DNA of 14,294 bases from Armatimonadota bacterium. GTDB lineage: Bacteria; Armatimonadota; Zipacnadia; Zipacnadales; UBA11051. Where the stretch lies: positions 6,781-21,074 of the forward strand of contig DPJP01000023.1 of NCBI GenBank assembly GCA_003542955.1, in the 5' to 3' direction. This document shows, one piece after another, positions 1 through 7,165 of this stretch (position 1 is its first letter; every line of letters starts with the position of its first letter). Both the position numbers and the translations under genes were made by a program. A model generated the notes under the pieces. The model worked only from the letters and a program-made list of their open reading frames with translations, was not told the DNA's origin and did not search any database.

Positions 1-813
1 ACGTGGGCTGCGGGGCGACTGGAGTCACGAGGGTATGCGCTGATCGTGCTGGGGCACGGCAGTGGGCTTGCGACCCTGAGCCCTGAGCGCAGTGGAATCG
101 CCACGGATGGAGGCAGCGGGCGCTCCCTGGGCGTCGCGTCGCTCGCCGGGGCCATCGAGCGCAGCGGCCTTCCTGCGCTCGAGATAGTGTCGCTCGAGGC
201 CTGCTACGGAGGCAGCCTGGAGGTCGCATGGGCACTTCGCGAGGTGAGCCGCTACATGGTGGGTTCAGGCGCGGAGGTGTACAGCCCCGGCCTGCCGTGG
301 GGCAGCGTAATCCGGAAGCTGCCGGGACTGGGTGACGGGCGGGCACTCGGCACAGAGTTGTGCCTGGCCCATGGCGGTCCGCTGGTGTGCTTAGACCTTG
401 GCAAACTCGATGTGGTCAGGGACAGTCTCGCGAAACTGACGGATATGATCCTGGCAGACATCGACGAGCACTCGCCGTCACTGCGGCTCGTGCGGAGCCG
501 AACGCGGAGTTGGGGCTACCGTGACGAGATGTGTGATGTCGCGGGACTTGCAGCCTCGCTCGCGACGCATGCAGCCACCGTCGAGGCGGCGGATGCAGCC
601 GGGCAGTTGCGCGCGGCGCTCGAGGATGCCGTGTGTGCCCGGAGCCGCATGCCGGCCGAGTCGGCGTCGTTGGGCGTCGGGCTGTTCTTTCCCGCGACGT
701 GGGAGCCGGTGCCCGCCGGCTACGCACCGATGTACACGCTGGCCGAGGACACACGATGGGACGAGTTGTTGGACCGGCATTACCGGGCAAGCGGACGTGA
801 GCTGGTCAGATAG
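1..813 (+). CDS. Clostripain-family (C11) cysteine peptidase, 5' end missing
   Basis: The reading frame is already open at base 1 and stops at 811-813, so this is the C-terminal 270 residues of a longer protein; the GTG at 46 is internal, not the start. Numbering from the first codon, the likely catalytic His is residue 19 in VLGHGSG and the likely catalytic Cys is residue 68 in LEACYGGSLEV. This His-Gly then D/E-A-C-Y pattern is typical of clan CD peptidase family C11. The C-terminal part (FFPATW, then Y.pmYtLAEDTRWDELLDRHY) also resembles C11 proteins. Family members cleave after basic residues and are usually secreted, but the region that would show a signal peptide lies outside the window. 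It precedes a secreted subtilase by 116 bp in the same orientation. The family call is firm; substrate and activity are unknown. Confidence 0.8.
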   Translation, partial: TWAAGRLESRGYALIVLGHGSGLATLSPERSGIATDGGSGRSLGVASLAGAIERSGLPALEIVSLEACYGGSLEVAWALREVSRYMVGSGAEVYSPGLPWGSVIRKLPGLGDGRALGTELCLAHGGPLVCLDLGKLDVVRDSLAKLTDMILADIDEHSPSLRLVRSRTRSWGYRDEMCDVAGLAASLATHAATVEAADAAGQLRAALEDAVCARSRMPAESASLGVGLFFPATWEPVPAGYAPMYTLAEDTRWDELLDRHYRASGRELVR

Positions 814-881
814 GGTACGCACGAACCGGATGGATCGGTTGCGTGACGGAGATGTCTATCAACACCGCGCCACCGCACCGC

Positions 882-908
882 GTCGGACGCAGGGGAACCT
901 GCGGCGAC
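882..908 (+). other. Leader hairpin with GGAA tetraloop upstream of the subtilase
   Basis: CGCAGG (888-893) pairs with CCTGCG (898-903) around a GGAA loop of the GNRA type. After a small internal loop, GTCG (882-885) pairs with CGAC (905-908). The structure ends four bases before the strong ribosome binding site at 913-922. It may be an mRNA leader element affecting translation or stability. There is no T-tract, so it is not a classical terminator. A chance fold in GC-rich DNA is possible. Confidence 0.4.
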
Positions 909-912
909 CGGT

Positions 913-922
913 GGGGAGGAGG
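913..922 (+). promoter_or_regulatory. Ribosome binding site that decides the subtilase start (TTG 930)
   Basis: GGGGAGGAGG is a very strong Shine-Dalgarno sequence, seven bases before TTG at 930. The longer frame opening at GTG 843 would bury this site inside coding sequence and put about 43 residues ahead of the hydrophobic signal core. Starting at 930 gives a normal signal peptide, so 930 is preferred. Confidence 0.8.
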
Positions 923-929
923 AAGCGCC

Positions 930-3900
930 TTGAGGCAACAGGGCCGCACTAATAGAAGACGGGTGGGGAGCGCCTGGGTTGGGGTGGTCGCGCTGCTGTT
1001 GGCGGCGACCGTCGTACCTGCCCAGACCACGGCCATTTCTGCCGATCTTGCGGGGCCGCTGCGCGACATTGCGCTGGCCCATGCGAGCGGGACGGTTGCG
1101 CCCGCCTCGGCGATGCAAGTCGCGACTGGCGAGGGCGGCCGCATCCGTGTCGAGGTGCTCTTCCGGGCGGGTGCCGCAGCCGGGCTGCTCACATCCCTGG
1201 GAGCCAACGTCGAGTTGGTGTCGGGGAACCGGGCACAGGCTCTTGTGCCGGTCGGCATGCTCAACGTCGTGGCCTCGCTGGCTGAGGTGGCGCAGGTGCG
1301 GCTGCCGAGCCGCTGGTACTCATTCCAGGCGCCGGTCTCCGAGGGTGTCCAGTTGACGGGCGCGACAGCGTTCCATGCGAACGGTGTGACCGGCTCCGGC
1401 GTGCGCGTAGCCGTCATCGACGCCGGTTTCGGCGGTACGACCCATGGGGATGCGGTGACCCAGTTGGTCCTGGGCATGGCGCCGGGGGCCGACATCACCC
1501 AGTTCACAGCCACAACGACGCTGGAAGTCGAGCAGGCGATCACACAGGTGCGTGACGGCGGCTACGATGTCGCCGTGATGTCGATGGGGGTCTTCGACGG
1601 GCCCTTCGACGGGACGCACTCGACGTCACAGAAGGTGAACGCGGCACGCACGGCAGGCGTGTTCTGGGTGAATGCAGCCGGCAACCACGCCCAACGTCAT
1701 TACGAGGGCGACTGGCGAGACTCGAATGGTGACCGCTACCACGAGTGGGCCGCCGGAGATTCCCAGATGGGGTTGAACCTGACGGCCGGTCAGTTCGAAG
1801 CCTACCTGAGCTGGTACCAGACGGCCGGGACGACCACCAACCGGGACTACGACCTTGTCCTCGAGGACACCTCCGGGACGCAGATTGCCAGCTCGAACGT
1901 GACGCAGAACGGCGACGATCCCCCCGCCGAACGCCTCCTGGCCTACGTGCCCGCCGATGGCGTCTACAATCTCCGCATCAGGGCAATGTCGCCGGTGAGC
2001 ATCCCGCTCAACGACCGGTTTCAGCTGTTCATCCCGAATGTGAATGTCGAGGGGACACTTCAGGTTACCGAGCGCAGTCTCGCGATTCCCGCGGAAGCGT
2101 CAGGGTCGTTCACAGTGGGTGCAACGCGTGGCTCGCTGCTGACGCCCGAAGGTCTGGATGTCAGGCCGATTGACGGGATCGAGGCGTTCAGTTCGCGAGG
2201 ACCATCCCTCTCCGGGCTTCTGAAGCCCGATCTGTGCGCCCCGAACGTGGTGACAACAACGATTGCCACGTACAACCCGTTTGTTGGGACCTCCGCCGCC
2301 GCTCCGCACGTGGCGGGAGCGGCGGCCCTGCTGCTGGGCGAGGACGCGGCACGGACTCCGGCCGCACTGGCCAATTCGCTACGAACACTGGCCGTGAAGG
2401 ACATGCTTGCCAGGGACGGGAGCGGCAACCCAATCCCGGATAACACATACGGCTACGGCCGCCTGCGCGTTCGCGTCGGCACGGACAGCACGGCCCCTCA
2501 GACGAGTATCAGCTTCCCACGGAACGGGCAAACCATCACGGTCGCAATTCCCACGCTGGTGGCATCCATCACCGACGTCGGCAGCGGCGTCGACCCGGAC
2601 ACAATCGTGGTACGGCTCGATGGTACGGCCGTGACCGGGTGGCAGTTCAACCAGCAGACGGGCGGACTCACCTACACGGTGCCGGCCGCTCTGACGCGAA
2701 CCGCCCACAGCTTCACCGTGGATGCATCTGACTACGATGGCAACGCCGCGGCAACGGCGACCAGCAACTTCCGTATTGCCTCGCCAACCATCGAGGCAGG
2801 CCTGCACATGATCAGCCTCCCGTACGCAGGCCTGATCAATGACGACCCATCGCAGATATTCGGCATCCCGTATACTGATCTTCAGCTCGTGCGCTGGGTG
2901 CCGGAGGACACACGCGAGGCCAAGTACCACTTCTATCCGGACGACTATGCTTCGTTCAACCCGCCCGATGCACAGGGCTCCAATCCTGTGGTCAGCGACC
3001 CACCCGCAGGGCTGGGCTACTTCCTGCGCCTGCCACAAATGAGCACTCTGAGCGTAGGGACACTCGGCACCCTCAACGACCGTGAGACCTACAGGATCCG
3101 CCTGGTCTACGGGACGGACGCCCCTCGCGGCTGGAACATGATCGGCAACCCGTTCGAGGGCCTGCTCGACTGGGGTACGGTGGTCTTCGAGGCCAACGGC
3201 AGTCGCTACGACCTCAGGGAGGCAATGGACGAGAAGGTCAGGATCACCGAGGGCGTGATCTTCGACTTCATCTCGACGACGACGGGCGGCTACTACCAGT
3301 TCTCCGCCGATCCCGCGCAGGACGTCATGGAGTTCATGCGCGGCTACTGGGTCCATGTGCTGCAGGACGCCGACCTGATCATCTACAACCCGTCGGTGTC
3401 GGCGGTGGCCTCGGTGCAGAGCACGCCGGCGGCGGCCCTGAGCAGGGCGGCGAGCGACGGCTGGTCGCTGCAGTTGTCAGCGCAATGCGGCGACTACCTC
3501 GACCCGGTCAACTACATCGGCGTGCACCCGCAGGGCACCGACGGCTACGACACGGGCCTTGACCTCGCCGAGCCGCCCGCGCTGTCCTCGGGCCTGAGCC
3601 TCTACATGCCACAGCGCAACTGGGGCAGCAAGTCCGGTCACTACGTGCGCGACGTGCGTAGCGCGCTGGGCGGTCTTCAGACATGGGATGTGGAGGTCAG
3701 TTCGTCACTCTCGGGTGCTCCGGTCCGTCTGAGTTGGGACGGTATCAACGAGACTGTGCCCGCCGATGTCAACCTGGTGCTGTGGGATGTGGACGCCGAT
3801 CGGCGGGTGTACATGCGCACCTCCACCAGCTACGCATACACGACCGGTGAGGGTCAGCAGACGCGCCACTTCCGCATCATCGCGAGCACAGACGGCGCCG

Positions 3901-4199
3901 GCGCGTTGGCCGTTGGGGGCGTAAACGTTGCGCAGACCGGCGACGGCACAGTAGCCATCAGCTACAGCGTCACGCGGTCTGCGAAGGTGAGCGCGGACAT
4001 CCGCAACATCGCGGGCTATCCGATCGCACGGCTGGGTGACGGCGAGGCTGTGGGCGGCGTGACGCAGACGCTGACCTGGAACGGGCGTAACACCTCGGGC
4101 GTACGCGTTCCGAACGGACGCTATCTGGTCCGGCTTACGGCGCAGACCGCGGAAGGCCAGACCGTACAGGCAATCTCCGTATTCGATAAGACCAGGTAG
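930..4199 (+). CDS. Secreted subtilisin-like serine peptidase (S8) with Ig-like and FlgD-like C-terminal domains
   Basis: 1089 residues from the TTG at 930. A basic start (RTNRRR) and hydrophobic core to about residue 31 form a signal peptide with a likely cut near AQA-type residues around 31-36. The subtilase domain runs about 140-515: catalytic Asp164 (AVIDAGFG), His172 (THGDAV), oxyanion Asn252 (VNAAGNHAQRHYEG) and Ser455 (GTSAAAPHVAG). Residues 520-615 form an Ig-like domain. Residues 621-820 hold two similar units starting LHMISLPY and WNMIGNPF and ending GYF or GYW. Residues 842-985 are beta-rich and include VYMRTSTSY. Residues 1007-1089 resemble the FlgD Ig-like domain. Asp and His are only eight residues apart, far closer than usual in S8, so activity is not assured. 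The next gene begins 30 bp downstream and shares everything after residue 620, suggesting a common operon and export fate. Confidence 0.88.
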   Translation: MRQQGRTNRRRVGSAWVGVVALLLAATVVPAQTTAISADLAGPLRDIALAHASGTVAPASAMQVATGEGGRIRVEVLFRAGAAAGLLTSLGANVELVSGNRAQALVPVGMLNVVASLAEVAQVRLPSRWYSFQAPVSEGVQLTGATAFHANGVTGSGVRVAVIDAGFGGTTHGDAVTQLVLGMAPGADITQFTATTTLEVEQAITQVRDGGYDVAVMSMGVFDGPFDGTHSTSQKVNAARTAGVFWVNAAGNHAQRHYEGDWRDSNGDRYHEWAAGDSQMGLNLTAGQFEAYLSWYQTAGTTTNRDYDLVLEDTSGTQIASSNVTQNGDDPPAERLLAYVPADGVYNLRIRAMSPVSIPLNDRFQLFIPNVNVEGTLQVTERSLAIPAEASGSFTVGATRGSLLTPEGLDVRPIDGIEAFSSRGPSLSGLLKPDLCAPNVVTTTIATYNPFVGTSAAAPHVAGAAALLLGEDAARTPAALANSLRTLAVKDMLARDGSGNPIPDNTYGYGRLRVRVGTDSTAPQTSISFPRNGQTITVAIPTLVASITDVGSGVDPDTIVVRLDGTAVTGWQFNQQTGGLTYTVPAALTRTAHSFTVDASDYDGNAAATATSNFRIASPTIEAGLHMISLPYAGLINDDPSQIFGIPYTDLQLVRWVPEDTREAKYHFYPDDYASFNPPDAQGSNPVVSDPPAGLGYFLRLPQMSTLSVGTLGTLNDRETYRIRLVYGTDAPRGWNMIGNPFEGLLDWGTVVFEANGSRYDLREAMDEKVRITEGVIFDFISTTTGGYYQFSADPAQDVMEFMRGYWVHVLQDADLIIYNPSVSAVASVQSTPAAALSRAASDGWSLQLSAQCGDYLDPVNYIGVHPQGTDGYDTGLDLAEPPALSSGLSLYMPQRNWGSKSGHYVRDVRSALGGLQTWDVEVSSSLSGAPVRLSWDGINETVPADVNLVLWDVDADRRVYMRTSTSYAYTTGEGQQTRHFRIIASTDGAGALAVGGVNVAQTGDGTVAISYSVTRSAKVSADIRNIAGYPIARLGDGEAVGGVTQTLTWNGRNTSGVRVPNGRYLVRLTAQTAEGQTVQAISVFDKTR
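2787..4196 (+). repeat. Shared C-terminal module, copy 1 (in the subtilase)
   Basis: Codes for residues 620-1089 of the subtilase. Seen directly, it has the same order as 5745-7094: a MISLPY unit, a WNMIGNPF unit ending in GYWVHVL, a DGWSLQLS beta region, VYMRTSTSYAY, and a terminal FlgD-like Ig domain with ISYS and TLTWNGRNTSG. Similarity is at protein level and clearly diverged, so this is an old module duplication or shuffling event rather than a recent DNA repeat. Confidence 0.75.
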
Positions 4200-4212
4200 T
4201 CTGAGGCCTTCG

Positions 4213-4219
4213 AGAGGAG
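4213..4219 (+). promoter_or_regulatory. Ribosome binding site for the GTG start at 4230
   Basis: AGAGGAG lies ten bases before GTG 4230, within the 30-bp gap after the subtilase stop. It supports the GTG start, which gives a clear signal peptide, and supports translation from a shared mRNA. Confidence 0.65.
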
Positions 4220-4229
4220 CTGAAGTTGC

Positions 4230-7097
4230 GTGACGCATCAATTCGCTCTCAAGTCAGGTAAGCTGCGGTCACCCCTGGTGTCGCTAGTTGCCTGCGCGGC
4301 GTTGCTGGGCGTGATGACGGTGGTGGGGTACTGCCAGCAGCCGACCTCAACCGTCTCCGTCACGCATCCGGGCGGCCTGACGCGCATTGAACTCGAGAAC
4401 CCGATTCTCCTGATCACCGGGACGACTGGAACGCCGCCTCAGAATCTGTACGTCTACCATCCGGCGGGGCGATTCCAGTTGTGGACCGGACCCGGCGGCC
4501 CAGTCGGTGGAAACCCGACCTACAGCGGCGACGAGAACCTGAACATCGCCAGCGTTACCGCGGCGGGGACATACGGACGGACTTTCACGAGCAAGGTGAC
4601 CATCGCAATCGATCCTGCATTCGACGGCGGCACCCAGACGGGGTACCTCTACGACATCAACGCCCTCATGGCTGCGCAGGATGATGTTACCAACCAGTCT
4701 GCCCTCATCGACTACTGGGTACAGGCCCCCATCGCGGGTAGCCGCGATGTCGTCGGCACGTACCGCCTTCCGGTCGCCTTCGACGATGACGACAACATCA
4801 CAAGCTGGATCGAGGTCCGTGAGGCTCTGACGCTCATCGGTGACGCGCTGCGCGTGGAGCATATCGTCTACAATACGACCAGTCGCGAGCACCGAGTGGG
4901 CGTCCGCGTCGTCTTCGACGGCCTCTTTGGCGGCGGGACCGTCCAGGATGGTCAGCAGATCGTGCTCCCTGACGGGACCATCCTCACCTCCGAGACTGAA
5001 CTCCCGGAGACGACCGGCCAGAAGCGCCTACTGCCGAATACCTGGGTGACCTATGATGATGTTCAGACTCCGAACGTGGCCATCCGTGGCGTAGTCAACA
5101 ACCGTGACGTCCTCGACCAGGGCTCGGCGAGCAAGAGCGCAGGACTCCCGACCTCCGTCGCCTGGGGCCAGATGCGCAACATCGGCTGGACGGGCCAGTA
5201 CTACTACACACCCAACTCGAGCGCATCTCTGATCGGCGAAGACTGGGGCTATGCCGTCAAGTGGGACGCCATCTCCATCTCGCCGGGGCAATCGTGCCGA
5301 TACGTCACTTACTACGGCGTAGGGACCTCGACGCCGGACTACGACGAGCCCTATGCATTCATGGTCTATACCCCGTATACGCTGAGGGCCACGGCAGGGG
5401 ATGATCCGTCGACCGGCGCGGTTGAGGCCTACTACCTGACCGACGCGCAGGGGCGCTCGCCATTCCCGATCTCGGCATACGTGGACAACTATGGCAGCGA
5501 GACAATGCTTGATGCCAGCGTTCGCATACGGCTACCTGTGGGCCTCGAACTCGCACCGGGCGAGACGCTGACCAAGTCAATCGGCGTCGTGCGCCGCAAT
5601 GAGCTGAAGTCGGCGACATGGAACATCCACGCGACTTCCGCGCGGCCCGGTCGCTACACAGTGAAATTCACCGGACCACGAGGGAAGGTGCTCGAGCGCA
5701 CCATTACAGTTCCCGCGGTCCCGGTGCTGACACCTCTGGAGTCGTTGCGGGGTATTGAGATGGTCTCGATCCCCTACCAGTTCCTCAACACGGACGCTGA
5801 GTGGATCCTGCAGGATCTGGGGTCGCTGCAGCCCGGCGGCAACGCCACGGTAGTGCGCTACGACCCATACACGGAGCAGTACAAGTGGTTCCCGGACCCG
5901 GCGATCACCAACATCGAGCCCGGGATGGCCTTCTGGCTACTGAATTTGACCAGGGCGAGTGTCGTCCTGCCGGCCGACGCAACCCCCGTATCGCAGGAAG
6001 ACACATACAGCGTGCGTCTGCCAAAGGGCTGGAACCAGATTGGGTCGCCATTCACGGTCTCCATGCCGCTGGACGAGGTGCGCGTGATCGCAGCCAACGG
6101 CAGCGAGTGGAGCATGCAGGAGGCCTACAGCAGACGGCTGCTGCTCCCGACTGCATTTGCCTACGATGCCGCCGCCAACGACTACACATGGGATGCGGTC
6201 CTGTCGGACGCGATGCTCGACCCGTACCGGGGATACTGGATACTCGCGTACGAACCGATCACACTGCAGTTCCCACCCCCGACACTGCTCGCGCCGGCAT
6301 CCGCCGACCGCAGCAGCGTCGTGCTTGGTGGCGGGGCGGCTGACGGCTGGAACGTGTCGCTGAAGGTCGCCGCCGCGGGGAGGGAGAAGGCGGGCCGCAG
6401 CTTCGGTGTTCGCGGTGATGCGGAGGATGGCGTGGACATCACAGACGTCTCGCAACCGCCGCTTGCCGCCGCCAATGTGAGTGGAGTGGCCTCCGCCAGC
6501 TTCGTGGTTGGTGACGGCCCAGTGCATCTCGCGGACCGCCTGCTCGTTGACAACCGCGCGGCCGCAAGCAGCATGCAGTGGCGGCTGGCAGTCACGACCT
6601 GCGGCGCCGATGAGAAGGTTACCGTGACATGGGGTGACCTGGGCACCGAGCTGCCCGCCTCGCTGATCGCGACGCTTGTGGACCCCGCGGTGGGTGAGCG
6701 CGTGTACATGCGAACTAACACGAGCTACACGTATCTCACTCGTGCAGCCAATGAGACGCGCGTGCTCGAGATCATCGTGCAGGAGCGCGGGGCCAACACG
6801 TTGAGCCTGACATCAGTTGCCGCACAGCAGGCGCCCGGTGGGCAGATCGGGATCACCTACAGCCTGAGCGCGACGGCGGATGTCGATATCGTCATGCGGA
6901 ATATCTCTGGTGTACCGGTCGCGGAAGTAGTGACAAACCGCACGTCAGCGGAGGGCATCAACACGGTTATGTGGAATGGTGTCAATCGCGGAGGGGCGAA
7001 GGTGCCGGCCGGGTCGTACATATGCCACATCCGGGCGCGCAGCCCGGAGACCGGCCAGGAGACCAATGTACTGCGGACCTTCCGCATCAGCCGTTGA
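4230..7097 (+). CDS. Large secreted beta-rich protein with FlgD-like C-terminal domain
   Basis: 955 residues. The N-terminus (LKSGKLR, then a hydrophobic stretch 15-33) is a signal peptide. The cysteine in VVGYCQQ is not in a good lipobox, so a lipoprotein is unlikely. Residues 40-385 are beta-rich without recognised catalytic residues; the part around 200-290 (LRVEHIVYNTTSREHRVGVRVVFD) looks like a secreted beta-sandwich. Residues 395-498 resemble a CARDB/NEW3-type adhesion-like Ig domain (YVDNYGSETM, RLPVGLELAPGE). Residues 506-690 carry two units starting IEMVSIPY and WNQIGSPF and ending FWLL and GYWILAY. Residues 702-850 end in VYMRTNTSYTY. Residues 872-955 are FlgD-like Ig (ITYSLS, VMWNGVNRGG, KVPAGSY). 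The second half matches the subtilase just upstream, so the two probably share localisation or act together. A surface or cell-wall structural role is an inference; no enzyme activity is claimed. Confidence 0.8.
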   Translation: MTHQFALKSGKLRSPLVSLVACAALLGVMTVVGYCQQPTSTVSVTHPGGLTRIELENPILLITGTTGTPPQNLYVYHPAGRFQLWTGPGGPVGGNPTYSGDENLNIASVTAAGTYGRTFTSKVTIAIDPAFDGGTQTGYLYDINALMAAQDDVTNQSALIDYWVQAPIAGSRDVVGTYRLPVAFDDDDNITSWIEVREALTLIGDALRVEHIVYNTTSREHRVGVRVVFDGLFGGGTVQDGQQIVLPDGTILTSETELPETTGQKRLLPNTWVTYDDVQTPNVAIRGVVNNRDVLDQGSASKSAGLPTSVAWGQMRNIGWTGQYYYTPNSSASLIGEDWGYAVKWDAISISPGQSCRYVTYYGVGTSTPDYDEPYAFMVYTPYTLRATAGDDPSTGAVEAYYLTDAQGRSPFPISAYVDNYGSETMLDASVRIRLPVGLELAPGETLTKSIGVVRRNELKSATWNIHATSARPGRYTVKFTGPRGKVLERTITVPAVPVLTPLESLRGIEMVSIPYQFLNTDAEWILQDLGSLQPGGNATVVRYDPYTEQYKWFPDPAITNIEPGMAFWLLNLTRASVVLPADATPVSQEDTYSVRLPKGWNQIGSPFTVSMPLDEVRVIAANGSEWSMQEAYSRRLLLPTAFAYDAAANDYTWDAVLSDAMLDPYRGYWILAYEPITLQFPPPTLLAPASADRSSVVLGGGAADGWNVSLKVAAAGREKAGRSFGVRGDAEDGVDITDVSQPPLAAANVSGVASASFVVGDGPVHLADRLLVDNRAAASSMQWRLAVTTCGADEKVTVTWGDLGTELPASLIATLVDPAVGERVYMRTNTSYTYLTRAANETRVLEIIVQERGANTLSLTSVAAQQAPGGQIGITYSLSATADVDIVMRNISGVPVAEVVTNRTSAEGINTVMWNGVNRGGAKVPAGSYICHIRARSPETGQETNVLRTFRISR
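5745..7094 (+). repeat. Shared C-terminal module, copy 2 (in the second secreted protein)
   Basis: Codes for residues 506-955. Element order matches 2787-4196: an IEMVSIPY unit, a WNQIGSPF unit ending in GYWILAY, a DGWNVSLK beta region, VYMRTNTSYTY and a FlgD-like Ig domain. The clearest identities are VYMRT.TSY and the WNG.N.GG/SG.(R/K)VP.G.Y segment of the last domain. Confidence 0.75.
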
Positions 7098-7140
7098 GCC
7101 GAGCCGCTCAAACTCACAGCACAATCCGGACAGACTGGGT

Positions 7141-7158
7141 CTTCCCGCAAGGGGGAAG
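7141..7158 (+). promoter_or_regulatory. Ribosome binding site inside a possible hairpin, start at ATG 7166
   Basis: GGGGGAAG (7151-7158) is a strong Shine-Dalgarno sequence seven bases before ATG 7166. Just upstream, CTTCCC (7141-7146) is fully complementary to GGGAAG (7153-7158) with a six-base loop, so the site could be partly hidden in the mRNA. Presence of the ribosome binding site is clear; regulation by the hairpin is a guess. Confidence 0.5.
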
Positions 7159-7165
7159 TGGTGCA

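Noticed and set aside
843-929. GTG 843 as the subtilase start, adding 29 residues
   Set aside because: It places a very strong ribosome binding site inside the gene and gives an overlong stretch before the signal-peptide core; TTG 930 fits better.
2379-3356. 325-codon open frame on the minus strand
   Set aside because: It is antisense to the well-supported subtilase, with no domain and no ribosome binding evidence.
4230-4350. Lipoprotein signal in the second secreted protein (cysteine in VVGYCQQ)
   Set aside because: Tyr directly before the Cys does not fit a lipobox; ordinary signal peptidase cleavage is more likely.
6971-7165. GTG 6971 as the start of the CsgG/TolB-like protein
   Set aside because: It would overlap the end of the previous gene out of frame and bury the signal peptide; ATG 7166 has a strong ribosome binding site.
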